Source: Pseudorhodoferax sp. Leaf274 (GTDB taxonomy: Bacteria > Pseudomonadota > Gammaproteobacteria > Burkholderiales > Burkholderiaceae_C). From it: DNA of 64,000 nucleotides. Location: positions 393,043 to 457,042 of the forward strand of contig NZ_LMNA01000012.1 in NCBI RefSeq assembly GCF_001422445.1, written 5' to 3'. The translations under genes were made by a program, and so were the position numbers. The notes beneath the pieces are model-generated. The model worked only from the letters and a program-made list of their open reading frames with translations, did not search any database and had not been told where the DNA came from. The number at the start of each line of letters is the position of its first letter. Position 1 is the stretch's first letter. Of the stretch, positions 10,270-21,625 are shown one piece after another.

Positions 10270-11838
10270 TCACACCTCGCCACGCCGTATGGCGTCGGCC
10301 CGCAGCGCGATCGCGCCGCGTTCGGCATCGGACAGCCGCGCCAGGTTCTGCACCTGCGCCCGCATGCGCGGGTGCGCGGCGAAACGCTGCGCGTGGCGCG
10401 CCAGGAAGTCCCAGTACAGGGTGGTGAACGGGCAGGCGCTGTCGCCCGTGCGCTCCGCGGGCTGGAAGCGGCAGTGCCGGCAGTGGTCGCTCATGCGTGC
10501 GATGTACTGGCCGCTGGCCACGTAGGGCTTGCTGCCCAGCAGGCCGCCATCGGCGAACTGGCCCATGCCCAGCGTGTTGGGCAGCTCCACCCATTCCACC
10601 GCGTCCACGTAGACGGCCAGGTACCAGGCGTGCACCTGCACCGGCTCCACGCCCAGCAGCAGCGCATACAGGCCGGTGACCATCAGCCGCTGGATGTGGT
10701 GGGCATAGCCCAGGTCCAGCGTCTGGGTGATGGTGTCGCGCAGGCATTCGCGGTCGGTCCGGCCGGTCCAGTACCAGTCGGGCAGCGGGGCGTGGGCGTC
10801 GAGCGCGTTGCGCTCCAGGTAGCCCGGCATCTCGCGCCAGTAGATGCCGCGCACGTATTCGCGCCAGCCCAGGATCTGGCGGATGAAGCCCTCGGCGCAG
10901 GCGATCGGCACCTGGCCGCTGCGGTACGCCGCCTCGGCCCGCGCGATCACCTCGCGCGGCTCCAGCAGCTTCAGGTTCAGCGCCGCGCTGAGCTGCGCGT
11001 GGTAGAGCCAGGGCTCGCCGCCCCACATCGCGTCCTGCCAGTGGCCGAAGAACGCAAGCCGCTCGCCGATGAAGGCGTCGAGCGCCTGCAGCGCCTGGGC
11101 GCGTGTGACCGGCCAGGCAAATGCGTCGAGCCGGCCCGGGTGGCCGGCGAAGCGCGCACGCACGAGCGCGATCACCTCTTGCGTGGTGGCGTCGGGCGGG
11201 AAGGCCGCGGGCGGCGGCAGGAAGCCGGGGCCGTCGCGGCCGAAGGCGGCGCGGTTGTCGGTGTCGAAGTTCCAGGCACCGCCGGCGGGGGCGTCGCCGT
11301 CCATGAGCACGCGGTGGCGCCGGCGCATGGCGCGGTAGAAGTGCTCCATCACCAAGGCGCTGCGGCCTTCGGCGTAGCGCTGGAAAGCGGCCGGCGTGCA
11401 CAGGAAATGCCGGTCCTCGCGCGCGTCCAGCGGCACGCCGCTGCTGGCAGCCACGGCGTGCAGGGCTTCGCGCACGCGCCACTCGCCAGGCTGCACCAGC
11501 ACCACCGCGGCGGGCCGCAGCCGGGCCAGCGCCGCGCCCAGCTCGGCGGCCAGCGTGCCGCGGTTGCCCGCGTCGTCCAGCCGGCGGTAGTCCACGTGCA
11601 GGCCTTCGCCGCGCAACGCATCGGCGAAGTGCCGCATGGCCGCCAGGAAGATGGCGATGCGCGGCTGCGTGCTCCAGACCTGGGTGGACTCCTCCAGCAC
11701 CTCGGCCATCCAGACCCGGTCCTGCGCGGGATCGAAGCCGTCGAAGGCGGCGGACTGCCGGTCGAGCTGGTCGCCCAGCACCACGACCAGGTGGCGCACG
11801 CCGCAGGGGGGAGCGTCCAGCGCGGGGGGAGGGGTCAT
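10270..11838 (-). CDS. FeS-type photolyase/cryptochrome
   Basis: 522 residues. The N-terminal Rossmann region opens HLVVVLGDQLD, and the C-terminal helical FAD domain includes EGFIRQILGWREYVRGIYW and the conserved TLGMGQFADGG. Cysteines near residues 364 (ECLRD), 452 and 455 (HCRHC) and 468 (SACP) fit the four ligands of the [4Fe-4S] cluster of the FeS-BCP family, which includes the (6-4) photolyase PhrB. The expected role is light-driven repair of (6-4) photoproducts with FAD and a lumazine-type antenna, or blue-light sensing. It stands alone, divergent from the two-component genes at 11919. Confidence 0.88.
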   Translation of the reverse strand: MTPPPALDAPPCGVRHLVVVLGDQLDRQSAAFDGFDPAQDRVWMAEVLEESTQVWSTQPRIAIFLAAMRHFADALRGEGLHVDYRRLDDAGNRGTLAAELGAALARLRPAAVVLVQPGEWRVREALHAVAASSGVPLDAREDRHFLCTPAAFQRYAEGRSALVMEHFYRAMRRRHRVLMDGDAPAGGAWNFDTDNRAAFGRDGPGFLPPPAAFPPDATTQEVIALVRARFAGHPGRLDAFAWPVTRAQALQALDAFIGERLAFFGHWQDAMWGGEPWLYHAQLSAALNLKLLEPREVIARAEAAYRSGQVPIACAEGFIRQILGWREYVRGIYWREMPGYLERNALDAHAPLPDWYWTGRTDRECLRDTITQTLDLGYAHHIQRLMVTGLYALLLGVEPVQVHAWYLAVYVDAVEWVELPNTLGMGQFADGGLLGSKPYVASGQYIARMSDHCRHCRFQPAERTGDSACPFTTLYWDFLARHAQRFAAHPRMRAQVQNLARLSDAERGAIALRADAIRRGEV

Positions 11839-11918
11839 GGTCGGCGATTCTGCAATGGCGGTGCGACCCCGGGCACGACCCCGGGCACAATGCGGCGCCT
11901 GCGCACGCCCCCACCACC

Positions 11919-12599
11919 ATGCACATCCTGCTCGTTGAAGACGACGAAGCCCTGGCCACCTCGGTCGCCAGCGCGCTGCAGGCGCAAGGCTGGCGCGTGG
12001 ACGTGAGCGACCGCGGCGAGCCCGTGCCGCGCTCGCTGGCCCAGGACGCCTACGACCTGCTGGTGCTGGACCTGGGCCTGCCCGGCATCGACGGGCTGGA
12101 AACCCTGCGCCGCGTGCGCGCGAGCGGCTGGCTGCTGCCGGTGCTGGTGCTGACCGCGCGCGACAGCGTGGAGGACCGCGTCTCCGGCCTGGAGTCCGGC
12201 GCCGACGACTACATGTGCAAGCCCTTTGCCCCGGCCGAGTTGGTGGCCCGGTTGCGCGCGCTGGTGCGCCGGCACGAGAACCGGCGCGAAGGCAGGCTGG
12301 CGCTGGCGGCCCTGCGCTTCGACCCGCAGGGCATGCGCGCCTGCATCGGCGAGCAGGCGCTGCCGCTCAGCGCGCGCGAATCCACGGTGCTGCAGTACCT
12401 GATGACCCGGGCCGGCCAGGTCGTCTCGCGCGAGCAGCTCATGGCGCTGGTGCCGGGCTGGGCCGCGGGCACCTCCGACAACGCACTGGAACTGCTGGTC
12501 TCGCGCCTGCGCGCCAAGATCGAGCCGGGCGGCGTGCGCCTGCGTACCGTGCGCGGCCTGGGCTACCTGCTGGAGGCTGCGGAGCCCGATGGCGCCTGA
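11919..12599 (+). CDS. tctD: OmpR-family response regulator, TctD-like
   Basis: 226 residues. The receiver domain has the acidic pocket EDD at 7–9 and phospho-acceptor Asp51 (LVLDLGLPG). The Thr and Lys switch residues appear in LVLTARD and CKPF. The C-terminal winged helix (about 130–220) contains SRLRAKIEPGGVRLRTVRGLGYLLE. It overlaps the kinase gene by 11 bases, so the pair is translationally coupled. The symbol is inferred from the TctB/TctA genes directly downstream; on sequence alone QseB or PmrA-type regulators are equally close. Confidence 0.8.
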   Translation: MHILLVEDDEALATSVASALQAQGWRVDVSDRGEPVPRSLAQDAYDLLVLDLGLPGIDGLETLRRVRASGWLLPVLVLTARDSVEDRVSGLESGADDYMCKPFAPAELVARLRALVRRHENRREGRLALAALRFDPQGMRACIGEQALPLSARESTVLQYLMTRAGQVVSREQLMALVPGWAAGTSDNALELLVSRLRAKIEPGGVRLRTVRGLGYLLEAAEPDGA

Positions 12600-13992
12600 G
12601 GCGCCCGTGCCGGGGGCGCCGCCGGCCGCGGTGCCCAGCCTGCGGCACGCGCTGCTGCTCTGGCTGCTGGCACCGCTCGTGGTGCTCGTGCCGCTGGCCA
12701 CGGCCCTGCTGTACCTGCTGGCCGTGCAGCCGGCCATGGACAGCCTGGACCGCGCGCTGACCGACACCACGGTGGCGCTCGCGCAGATCCTCGAGGAGCA
12801 CGAGGGCCAGGCCCGCCTGCCGCTCAGTGCGCAGACCGCGCGTGCGCTGCGGGCCGACCTGGTCGACGAGGTGGTGTTCGCGGTGGGCGACGCGCAGGGC
12901 CGCCTGCTGGCCGGCGAGCGCGCGCTGCTGGCGCAGGACCCGCACCTGCCGCGCGGCGACTGGCGCTTCTTCGACGGCGCACTGCGCGGCCAGGCCATGC
13001 GCGTCGTCGCCCACGGCGCGGCCTGTGGCGGGCAGACCTGCCCGATCCTCGTGGCCGAGTCGCTGGGCAAGCGCGATGCCGCGGCGCGCGCCGTCGTGCT
13101 GGCCGCGGGGGGCGTGAGCCTGCTGCTGGCCCTGTGCCTGGCGGTGCTGGCCCGCGTGGCGGTGGGGCGCGGGCTGCGGCCGCTGCAGCAGGCATCGCAG
13201 GAGCTGGAACGGCGCTCGCTGCAGCAGCTCGATCCGCTGCCGTTGCAGCAGTTGCCGCGCGAGGTGGCCTTCTTCGGCGGCGCCATCAACGCGCTGTTCG
13301 GGCGGCTGCGCCAGGCGGTCGGTGTGCAGCGCAGCTTCCTGGACGACGCCTCGCACCAGCTGCGCACGCCGCTGGCGGTGCTGCTGTCCGAATCGGCCCA
13401 GGCACTGGCGCAGCCGCACCCGCCTGAACTGCATGCGCGGCTGCAGCGCCTGCATGCCGCGGCCGAGCGCAGCGCCCATCTGTCGCACCAGTTGCTGACG
13501 CTGGCACGTGCCGAGGGCGCGGCGCTGGAGCGGCGCGACGCTGCGCGCATCGACCTCGCGCAACTCGTGACCGGGGCCGCCGCCGACTGGGTGCGGCCAG
13601 CCCTGGCCGCCGGGCAGGACCTGGGCTTCGACCTGCAGCCCGCGGCGGTGCTGGGCGAGTCCTGGCTGCTGCGCGAGCTGCTGGCCAACCTGCTGCACAA
13701 CGCCCAGCAGCACGCCGGGCGCGGCGCGCAGGTGACGGTGCGCACCCGCACCGAGGGCGGCCACGCGGTGCTGGACGTGGAGGACGACGGCCCCGGCATG
13801 GACGCCGCCGACCTGGCCCGCGCCTGGGACCGCTTCCACCGTGGCCGCTCGGCCAGCGGGCCCGGCACCGGCCTGGGCCTGCCCATCGTGCAGCACATTG
13901 CCCAGCTGCACGCGGGCAGCGCCGAACTGCTGGCCGGGCCGTCCGGGCGTGGCCTGTGCGTGCGTGTGCGCCTGCCGAACGCCGGCGCCTGA
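12589..13992 (+). CDS. tctE: sensor histidine kinase, TctE-like
   Basis: 467 residues. A first membrane helix near 20–45 (LLLWLLAPLVVLVPLATALLY) precedes a periplasmic sensor region of about 120 residues. A second helix near 165–190 (VVLAAGGVSLLLALCLAVL) leads to the dimerisation domain with phospho-acceptor His256 (DDASHQLRTPLA). The ATPase domain shows the N box ELLANLLHNAQQH, the G1 box VEDDGPGMD and the G2 box GTGLGLPIV. It should phosphorylate the regulator at 11919 in response to an extracellular carboxylate. The specific ligand is not evident. Confidence 0.85.
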   Translation: MAPEAPVPGAPPAAVPSLRHALLLWLLAPLVVLVPLATALLYLLAVQPAMDSLDRALTDTTVALAQILEEHEGQARLPLSAQTARALRADLVDEVVFAVGDAQGRLLAGERALLAQDPHLPRGDWRFFDGALRGQAMRVVAHGAACGGQTCPILVAESLGKRDAAARAVVLAAGGVSLLLALCLAVLARVAVGRGLRPLQQASQELERRSLQQLDPLPLQQLPREVAFFGGAINALFGRLRQAVGVQRSFLDDASHQLRTPLAVLLSESAQALAQPHPPELHARLQRLHAAAERSAHLSHQLLTLARAEGAALERRDAARIDLAQLVTGAAADWVRPALAAGQDLGFDLQPAAVLGESWLLRELLANLLHNAQQHAGRGAQVTVRTRTEGGHAVLDVEDDGPGMDAADLARAWDRFHRGRSASGPGTGLGLPIVQHIAQLHAGSAELLAGPSGRGLCVRVRLPNAGA

Positions 13993-14007
13993 AGCCCCCG
14001 TCGCGCG

Positions 14008-14027
14008 AAGCTGTCGCCAAGCTGTCG
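14008..14027 (+). promoter_or_regulatory. direct-repeat operator candidate for an OmpR-type regulator
   Basis: The nine-base word AAGCTGTCG occurs twice at an 11-base period, giving CTGTCG-N5-CTGTCG. The period and core resemble the direct repeats bound by PhoB/OmpR-family dimers. It lies in the 178-base gap between the kinase gene and the carboxylate-transporter genes, where a TctD-type regulator would be expected to act. This is a pattern match only. Confidence 0.4.
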
Positions 14028-14170
14028 TACGTGGTACCCGATAGGGCGGGGCAGCGGTCCGCCGCCAAGAATTCCGGCACGGCCCGCGGCTTGCCGCCTG
14101 CGTGGCCCATAGGCGCCTGCGAAGCCATGTTCCGGCGACGCAGGCGTGGAGACCAACCCATCGGAAGTTC

Positions 14171-14596
14171 ATGATGATCGACCGCAATCTCGCGAGGGGC
14201 CTGTTCCTGGCACTCATCGCATTGGTATTCGGCGGCTTCTCGCTGCAATACCAGACCGGCTCCCTCGGCCGGGCCGGCCCCGGCCTGTTTCCGCTGATCG
14301 TCAGCGGCATCCTGCTGACGATCGCATTGATGATCATCGTGCGTTCGCGCTTCACGGCGCGCGAGCCGCTGGACCTGAACATCAAGAACATCGGCCTGCT
14401 GCTGGTCTCGCTGTGCGTGTTCGCGTTTCTTTCGCTGTACGTGAACATGCTCGTGGCGATCGTGGCCATGGTGTTCATCTCGGGCAAGGCAGCGACCACC
14501 TACTCGGTGTCGCGCAACATCAAGATCAGCATCGGCCTGATCCTGGTGGCCTTCGCGTTCCAGAAGCTGCTCGGCCTCTCCCTGCCGCTGATCTGA
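14171..14596 (+). CDS. tctB: tripartite tricarboxylate transporter small membrane subunit TctB
   Basis: 141 residues with four hydrophobic helices. The family-typical opening helix LFLALIALVFGGFSLQY and the motif GRAGPGLFPLIVSGILL are present. TctB partners the large TctA permease in the inner membrane, and together they take substrate from a periplasmic TctC binding protein. The ATG at 14171 is chosen because the upstream in-frame ATG at 14102 would add a charged, non-family leader; an adjacent ATG at 14174 is equally possible. It ends 10 bases before tctA. Confidence 0.88.
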   Translation: MMIDRNLARGLFLALIALVFGGFSLQYQTGSLGRAGPGLFPLIVSGILLTIALMIIVRSRFTAREPLDLNIKNIGLLLVSLCVFAFLSLYVNMLVAIVAMVFISGKAATTYSVSRNIKISIGLILVAFAFQKLLGLSLPLI

Positions 14597-14606
14597 AGGA
14601 GCTGCG

Positions 14607-16121
14607 ATGGACGTCCTCCACAACCTCATGTTCGGTTTCGGCCACGCGCTGACGCTGGACAACCTCATGTACTGCGCCCTCGGTTGCACCGTGGGCACCA
14701 TGGTCGGCCTGCTGCCAGGCCTGGGCCCGCTGGCCACCATCAGCCTGCTGCTGCCGCTGACCTACTCGATGCCGCTGGACGGCTCGCTGATCATGCTTGC
14801 CGGCATCTACTACGGGGCGCAGTACGGCGACAGCGTGAGCGCGATCACGATGAAGATCCCGCATGCCAGCTCCATCGTGGCCTGCATCGACGGCTACGCG
14901 ATGACGCTCAAGGGCAAGACCGGATTGGCGCTGTTCACGGCGGGCTTCTCCAGCTTCATCGGCGGCACGATCTCCATCGTGGTGCTGGCGTTCCTGGCGC
15001 CCACGCTGAGCCAGGTGGCCTTCCTGTTCGGCCCGGCCGACTACTGCGCGCTGATGATGGTGGGCTTCGTCTGCGTGAGCTTCGTCACCACGGGCAGCCT
15101 GCTCAACGGCCTGGCCATGTGCATGGTCGGCGTGCTGCTGGGCCAGATCGGCACCGACGTGAACAGCGGCGTGGCCCGGTTCACGATGGACATGCCTTTC
15201 CTGGCCGACGGCATCGGCCTGGTCAGCATCGCGCTGGGCTGCTTCGGCATCGCCGAGATCACCAAGAACCTGGACGCCAAGGAAGAGCGCACGCCCTTCA
15301 ACGGCGCCATCAAGCTGATCCCGACCTGGCCCGAGTTCAAGCGCATCATCCCGAGCGCACTGCGCGGCAGCGTGCTGGGCTCCTTCCTGGGCATCCTGCC
15401 CGGCGGCGGCCCGGTGATCGCCCAGTTCGCGGCCTATGCCGTGGACAAGAAGGTCAGCAAGTACAAGCACGAGATCGGCGAGGGCGCCATCGAGGGCGTG
15501 GCCGGCCAGGCCGCAGCCGACGAATCGGCCGCGCGCACCAGCTTCATCCCGCTCATGAGCATCGGCATCCCCGAGAACGCCGTCATGGCACTCATGATGG
15601 GCGCCTTCATGATCAAGGGCGTCACGCCCGGCCCGAACCTGATCCCCGAGCATCCGGACCTGTTCTGGGGCCTGGTGGCCAGCATGTGGGTGGGCAACTG
15701 CTTCCTGCTGATCCTGAACGTGCCGCTGGTGCGCTGGTGGCTCACGCTGTTCAAGATCCCGTACAGCGTGCTGTTCCCGGCGATCCTGTTCTTCTGCTGC
15801 ATCGGCTCGTTCAGCGTGAACAACAACGTCGACGACATCTTCGTCACCGCCGCCTTCGGGGCCATGGGCTACATGTTCATGCGGCTGGGGCTGGACGCCG
15901 CGCCGCTGATGCTGGGCTTCATCCTCGGCCCGATGCTGGAGGAGAACTTCCGCCGCGCCATGCTGCTGACGCGCGGCAGCTTCCTGGAGATGGCGCACCG
16001 GCCGATCGCCGGCACGCTGTTCACGCTGGTGGGCTCGTTCATCGTGTGGCAGATGGGGCTGGCGATCTGGAAGCTGCGCAAGGGGGGCGGGCAGGTGGCG
16101 CCTGCGGTGGCGACCCACTGA
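14607..16121 (+). CDS. tctA: tripartite tricarboxylate transporter large permease TctA
   Basis: 504 residues and about 12 hydrophobic helices, the usual TctA size. Hallmarks are the N-terminal GLLPGLGPLATISLLLPLTY, the QYGDSVSAI segment, and the second repeat GILPGGGPVIAQFAAYAVDKK. It forms the transport channel and uses the cation gradient to import a carboxylate delivered by a TctC protein. No tctC lies in this window, so the binding protein must be encoded elsewhere. A strong terminator follows at 16139. Confidence 0.93.
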   Translation: MDVLHNLMFGFGHALTLDNLMYCALGCTVGTMVGLLPGLGPLATISLLLPLTYSMPLDGSLIMLAGIYYGAQYGDSVSAITMKIPHASSIVACIDGYAMTLKGKTGLALFTAGFSSFIGGTISIVVLAFLAPTLSQVAFLFGPADYCALMMVGFVCVSFVTTGSLLNGLAMCMVGVLLGQIGTDVNSGVARFTMDMPFLADGIGLVSIALGCFGIAEITKNLDAKEERTPFNGAIKLIPTWPEFKRIIPSALRGSVLGSFLGILPGGGPVIAQFAAYAVDKKVSKYKHEIGEGAIEGVAGQAAADESAARTSFIPLMSIGIPENAVMALMMGAFMIKGVTPGPNLIPEHPDLFWGLVASMWVGNCFLLILNVPLVRWWLTLFKIPYSVLFPAILFFCCIGSFSVNNNVDDIFVTAAFGAMGYMFMRLGLDAAPLMLGFILGPMLEENFRRAMLLTRGSFLEMAHRPIAGTLFTLVGSFIVWQMGLAIWKLRKGGGQVAPAVATH

Positions 16122-16138
16122 GCGTCGACTGATGGATG

Positions 16139-16176
16139 CAAGGCCCGCATGCTCGCGCATGCGGGCCTTGTTGCAT
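16139..16176 (+). terminator. Rho-independent terminator after tctA
   Basis: A perfect 14-base-pair stem (CAAGGCCCGCATGC and its complement) with loop TCGC ends in CTTG followed by TTGCATTT. It lies 17 bases after the tctA stop and separates the transporter operon from the restriction island. Confidence 0.75.
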
Positions 16177-16256
16177 TTGGGGGCGACGGCCCAGGGTCGT
16201 CGGTCACCCCGTCCGCAGCACAATAGCGGGTTGCCGACCGCCTCCCTTTCGCCCTG

Positions 16257-18804
<2,548 letters not shown>

Positions 18805-18812
<8 letters not shown>

Positions 18813-20091
18813 GCAGCCGATCAGCGAGCTTGCGGACATCAATCCGCCACTGACGAAACTCCCATCCGATGCAACCATGGTGAGTTTTGTCGCCATGGCG
18901 GATGTCAGCGAATCCGGCCGACTGATCTCTCATCAAACGAGACCGTTTGAGCGCGTCAAAACCGGTTTCACGCGCTTTCAAGACGGTGACATCCTGTTCG
19001 CCAAGATCACCCCGTGCATGGAGAACGGCAAGGGGGCGCTTGTTCACGGGTTGGAGGGAGGCGTGGGTTGCGGCAGCACTGAGTTTCATGTGTTGCGGGC
19101 CAAGAATGGCCACGATGCGCGCTACCTGCATCAGTGGCTGCAGTGGGGCGCCACCCGTGATAAAGCCAAGTTGTTCATGTCGGGCTCGGCGGGGCAGCAG
19201 CGCGTGCCATCCGATTTCTTTCGACGTTTTCGCATTCCTGCGCCGGATGGCACCGCGCAACGGCGCATTGCCGCCATCCTCACCAGCCTCGACAACGCCA
19301 TCGAAGCCACCGAAGCGCTGATCGAGAAGAACCGGCAGATCAAGGCTGGGCTGATGCAGGATCTGTTCACGCGCGGGGTGCTGTCTAATGGGCAACTACG
19401 GCCGCCGCCCGCCGCGGCCGCCGTACTGTATCGAGATTGGGAGCTTGGCTTCTTGCCAAAGTCTTGGAACTTGGTTAAGGCAGGTGCGCTTTGCTCCTTG
19501 ATTACTAAAGGCACAACGCCGTTAGCTTCTGAAATGTGGCAGGGCGCTGATGGGGTGCGATTTCTGCGAGTCGACAACCTGACTTTCGACGGGCGGCTTT
19601 CTTTCGCGGCTAGTGATTTCCGAATTTCTGGAAAAACGCATACGACGACCTTGTCACGGTCTCGTTGCTTTGTCGGCGACGTGTTGATGAATATCGTGGG
19701 ACCACCGCTTGGCAAAGTTGGGTTGGTGGAGGACCAGAGTCTCAATATCAACCAGGCAATCGCCGTGTTCAGACCTAGCAGCCAAGTGCTTTCGCGGTTT
19801 CTGTTGATCTGGCTCACCACAGATTTAGCTAAGCAATGGATTCTTCAGCGCGCGAAGCAGACTTCTGGGCAGGTCAATGTCACGCTGGCGATGTGTCAAG
19901 CGATACCCGTCCCGCTACCTGATTTGGCCGAACAAGAGCGGATCATCGAGCGCTTTGCTTCGGTGGAACTTCGGTTGCGAGCTGAAGCGGATCAGCTCGA
20001 CAAACTCCGCTTCAAGAAACTCGGCCTCATGCAAGACCTCTTAACCGGCGAAGTCCTGGTCACGGTCCCCGCACCCGCCAACGCCGCCTGA
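18805..20091 (+). CDS. hsdS: type I restriction specificity subunit HsdS
   Basis: 428 residues with the two-fold repeat of HsdS: two target-recognition domains, each followed by a helical spacer. The spacers show related sequences ([24 protein letters not shown] and [23 protein letters not shown]). HsdS recognises the two halves of the asymmetric target and holds HsdM and HsdR. The second recognition domain (about 19420–20010) is clearly more AT-rich and uses rarer codons than its neighbours, as expected of a swapped specificity cassette. The target sequence cannot be predicted from sequence alone. Confidence 0.93.
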
Positions 20092-20095
20092 TCCC

Positions 20096-21625
20096 ATGCC
20101 GCTCCCCCTCAACCTGCCCCACCTGCTGCGCCAGCGCACGGTGGAGGGCGAGCGCATCGAATACAAGGCCGGCTGGAATCCCGACTCCATCCTGCGTACC
20201 TTGTGCGCCTTCGCCAACGACTTCGCCAACCTGGGTGGCGGCTACATCGTGATCGGTCAGGACTGCGATGCCAACGGCCAGCCGGTGTTCCCCCCCATCG
20301 GCCTGGCCGAAGACCAGATCGACAAGATCCAGCAGGAACTGCTGGCCGCCTGCCAGTTGATCCAGCCGCCGTACTTCCCCGCGCTGAGCGTGGAACGTGT
20401 GGAGGGCCGCCTGCTGATCGTGCTGCAAGCACCCGGCGGCATGCACCGGCCCTACAAGGCGCCGGCCTCGGTGAAGGCCAAGCATAAGACCTGGCACTAC
20501 TACATTCGCCGTTACAGCAGCACGGTGGAGGCCAAGGGCGCGGACGAGCAGGAACTCCTGAGCCTCACCGCCAACGTGCCCTGGGATGACCGGCTGGCGC
20601 AGCAGGCGCGCGTGGAAGACCTGTCGCGCCCGTTGATGTTGGACTACCTGCGCGAAGTGGGCAGCGCGCTCGCAGACGATGCAGTCATCATGCCGCTGGA
20701 AGTGCTGGGGCGTCAGATGAATGTGGTGGGTGGCTCGACCGAGACGCCCTGGCCCAAGAACGTGGGCCTGCTGTTCTTCACCGAGGCACCGGACCGCTTC
20801 TTTCCGTACACGCAGATCGATGTGGTGTGGTTCCCCGAGGGTGCGGGTGGTGACCGCTTCGACGAGAAGATCTTCAAGGGCCCGCTGGCGCGCATGACGC
20901 GCGAGGCGCTGGGCTACATCCAGCGCAACTACCTGACAGAGACGGTGCTGAAACACCCCGACCGCGCGGAGGCCACACGGGTCTGGAACTTCCCCTACGT
21001 GGCCATCGAGGAAGCGCTGGTCAATGCCGTGTACCACCGCGCCTACGACGAGCGCGAACCGATCGAGGTGCGCATCAGCCGCGAGGAGCTGGTCATCCTG
21101 AGCTTTCCGGGGCCGGACCGCTCCATCCGCCTGGAGGACTTCGAGGCCGGCCGCGCCGTGAGCCGCCGCTACCGCAACCGCCGCATCGGTGAGTTCCTGA
21201 AGGAGCTGGACCTGACCGAAGGCCGCAGTACTGGGGTGCCCAAGATCCTGAAGGCCATGGCGGCCAACGGCTCACCCGCGCCATTGTTCGAAACGGACGA
21301 TGACCGGGCAGCGTATGTGATCCGGTTGCCGGTGCATGCGCTGGCAGCGCCAGTGGAGGGGACTACTCCGGAAGTCACCACGGAAGTCACCACGGAAGTC
21401 ACCACGGAAGTCCGCCGTGTCGTTCAGGCGCTGCAGGGTGAATGGTCGCGCCAGACCCTGCAGCAGGCGCTGGGCTTGGCAAACGCCGAACACTTTCGCA
21501 AGGCGTATCTGTTGCCGGCGCTTGCCAGCGGCCTCGTCGAGATGTCGCTGCCCGAGACACCCCGTAGCAGCAAACAGCGTTATCGGCTCACTGCAGCAGG
21601 TCGACAGGTCAGGGGTGCGGCGTGA
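20096..21625 (+). CDS. AlbA_2/HATPase-type putative DNA-binding protein within the hsd operon
   Basis: 509 residues. The N-terminal AlbA_2 (Schlafen-related) domain covers about 1–140 (EGERIEYKAGWNPDSILRTLCAFANDFANLGGGYIVIG). A GHKL-type ATPase-like segment lies around 300–390 (AIEEALVNAVYHRAYDEREPIEVRI). A short Thr-Glu-Val repeat links to a C-terminal winged helix (LQQALGLANAEHFRKAYLLPAL). Relatives annotated as RecG-like or transcriptional regulators are often embedded in type I restriction operons; their job is not established. It begins five bases after hsdS and its stop overlaps the hsdR GTG, so it belongs to the operon. It lacks an obvious anticodon-nuclease motif. Confidence 0.85.
   Translation: MPLPLNLPHLLRQRTVEGERIEYKAGWNPDSILRTLCAFANDFANLGGGYIVIGQDCDANGQPVFPPIGLAEDQIDKIQQELLAACQLIQPPYFPALSVERVEGRLLIVLQAPGGMHRPYKAPASVKAKHKTWHYYIRRYSSTVEAKGADEQELLSLTANVPWDDRLAQQARVEDLSRPLMLDYLREVGSALADDAVIMPLEVLGRQMNVVGGSTETPWPKNVGLLFFTEAPDRFFPYTQIDVVWFPEGAGGDRFDEKIFKGPLARMTREALGYIQRNYLTETVLKHPDRAEATRVWNFPYVAIEEALVNAVYHRAYDEREPIEVRISREELVILSFPGPDRSIRLEDFEAGRAVSRRYRNRRIGEFLKELDLTEGRSTGVPKILKAMAANGSPAPLFETDDDRAAYVIRLPVHALAAPVEGTTPEVTTEVTTEVTTEVRRVVQALQGEWSRQTLQQALGLANAEHFRKAYLLPALASGLVEMSLPETPRSSKQRYRLTAAGRQVRGAA
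21371..21412 (+). repeat. 12-base in-frame tandem repeat
   Basis: Three and a half copies of GAAGTCACCACG encode Glu-Val-Thr-Thr units between the ATPase-like and winged-helix parts of the AlbA_2 protein. The 12-base unit keeps the frame, so copy-number change would alter linker length and not switch the gene off. Confidence 0.9.

Noticed and set aside
21371..21412. Phase-variable on/off repeat
   Set aside because: The unit is 12 bases, so gain or loss of a unit keeps the reading frame.
20096..21625. Anticodon nuclease (PrrC-like) guarding the restriction system
   Set aside because: The domains seen are AlbA_2, a GHKL-like ATPase segment and a winged helix; no PrrC-type ABC ATPase or nuclease motif is visible.
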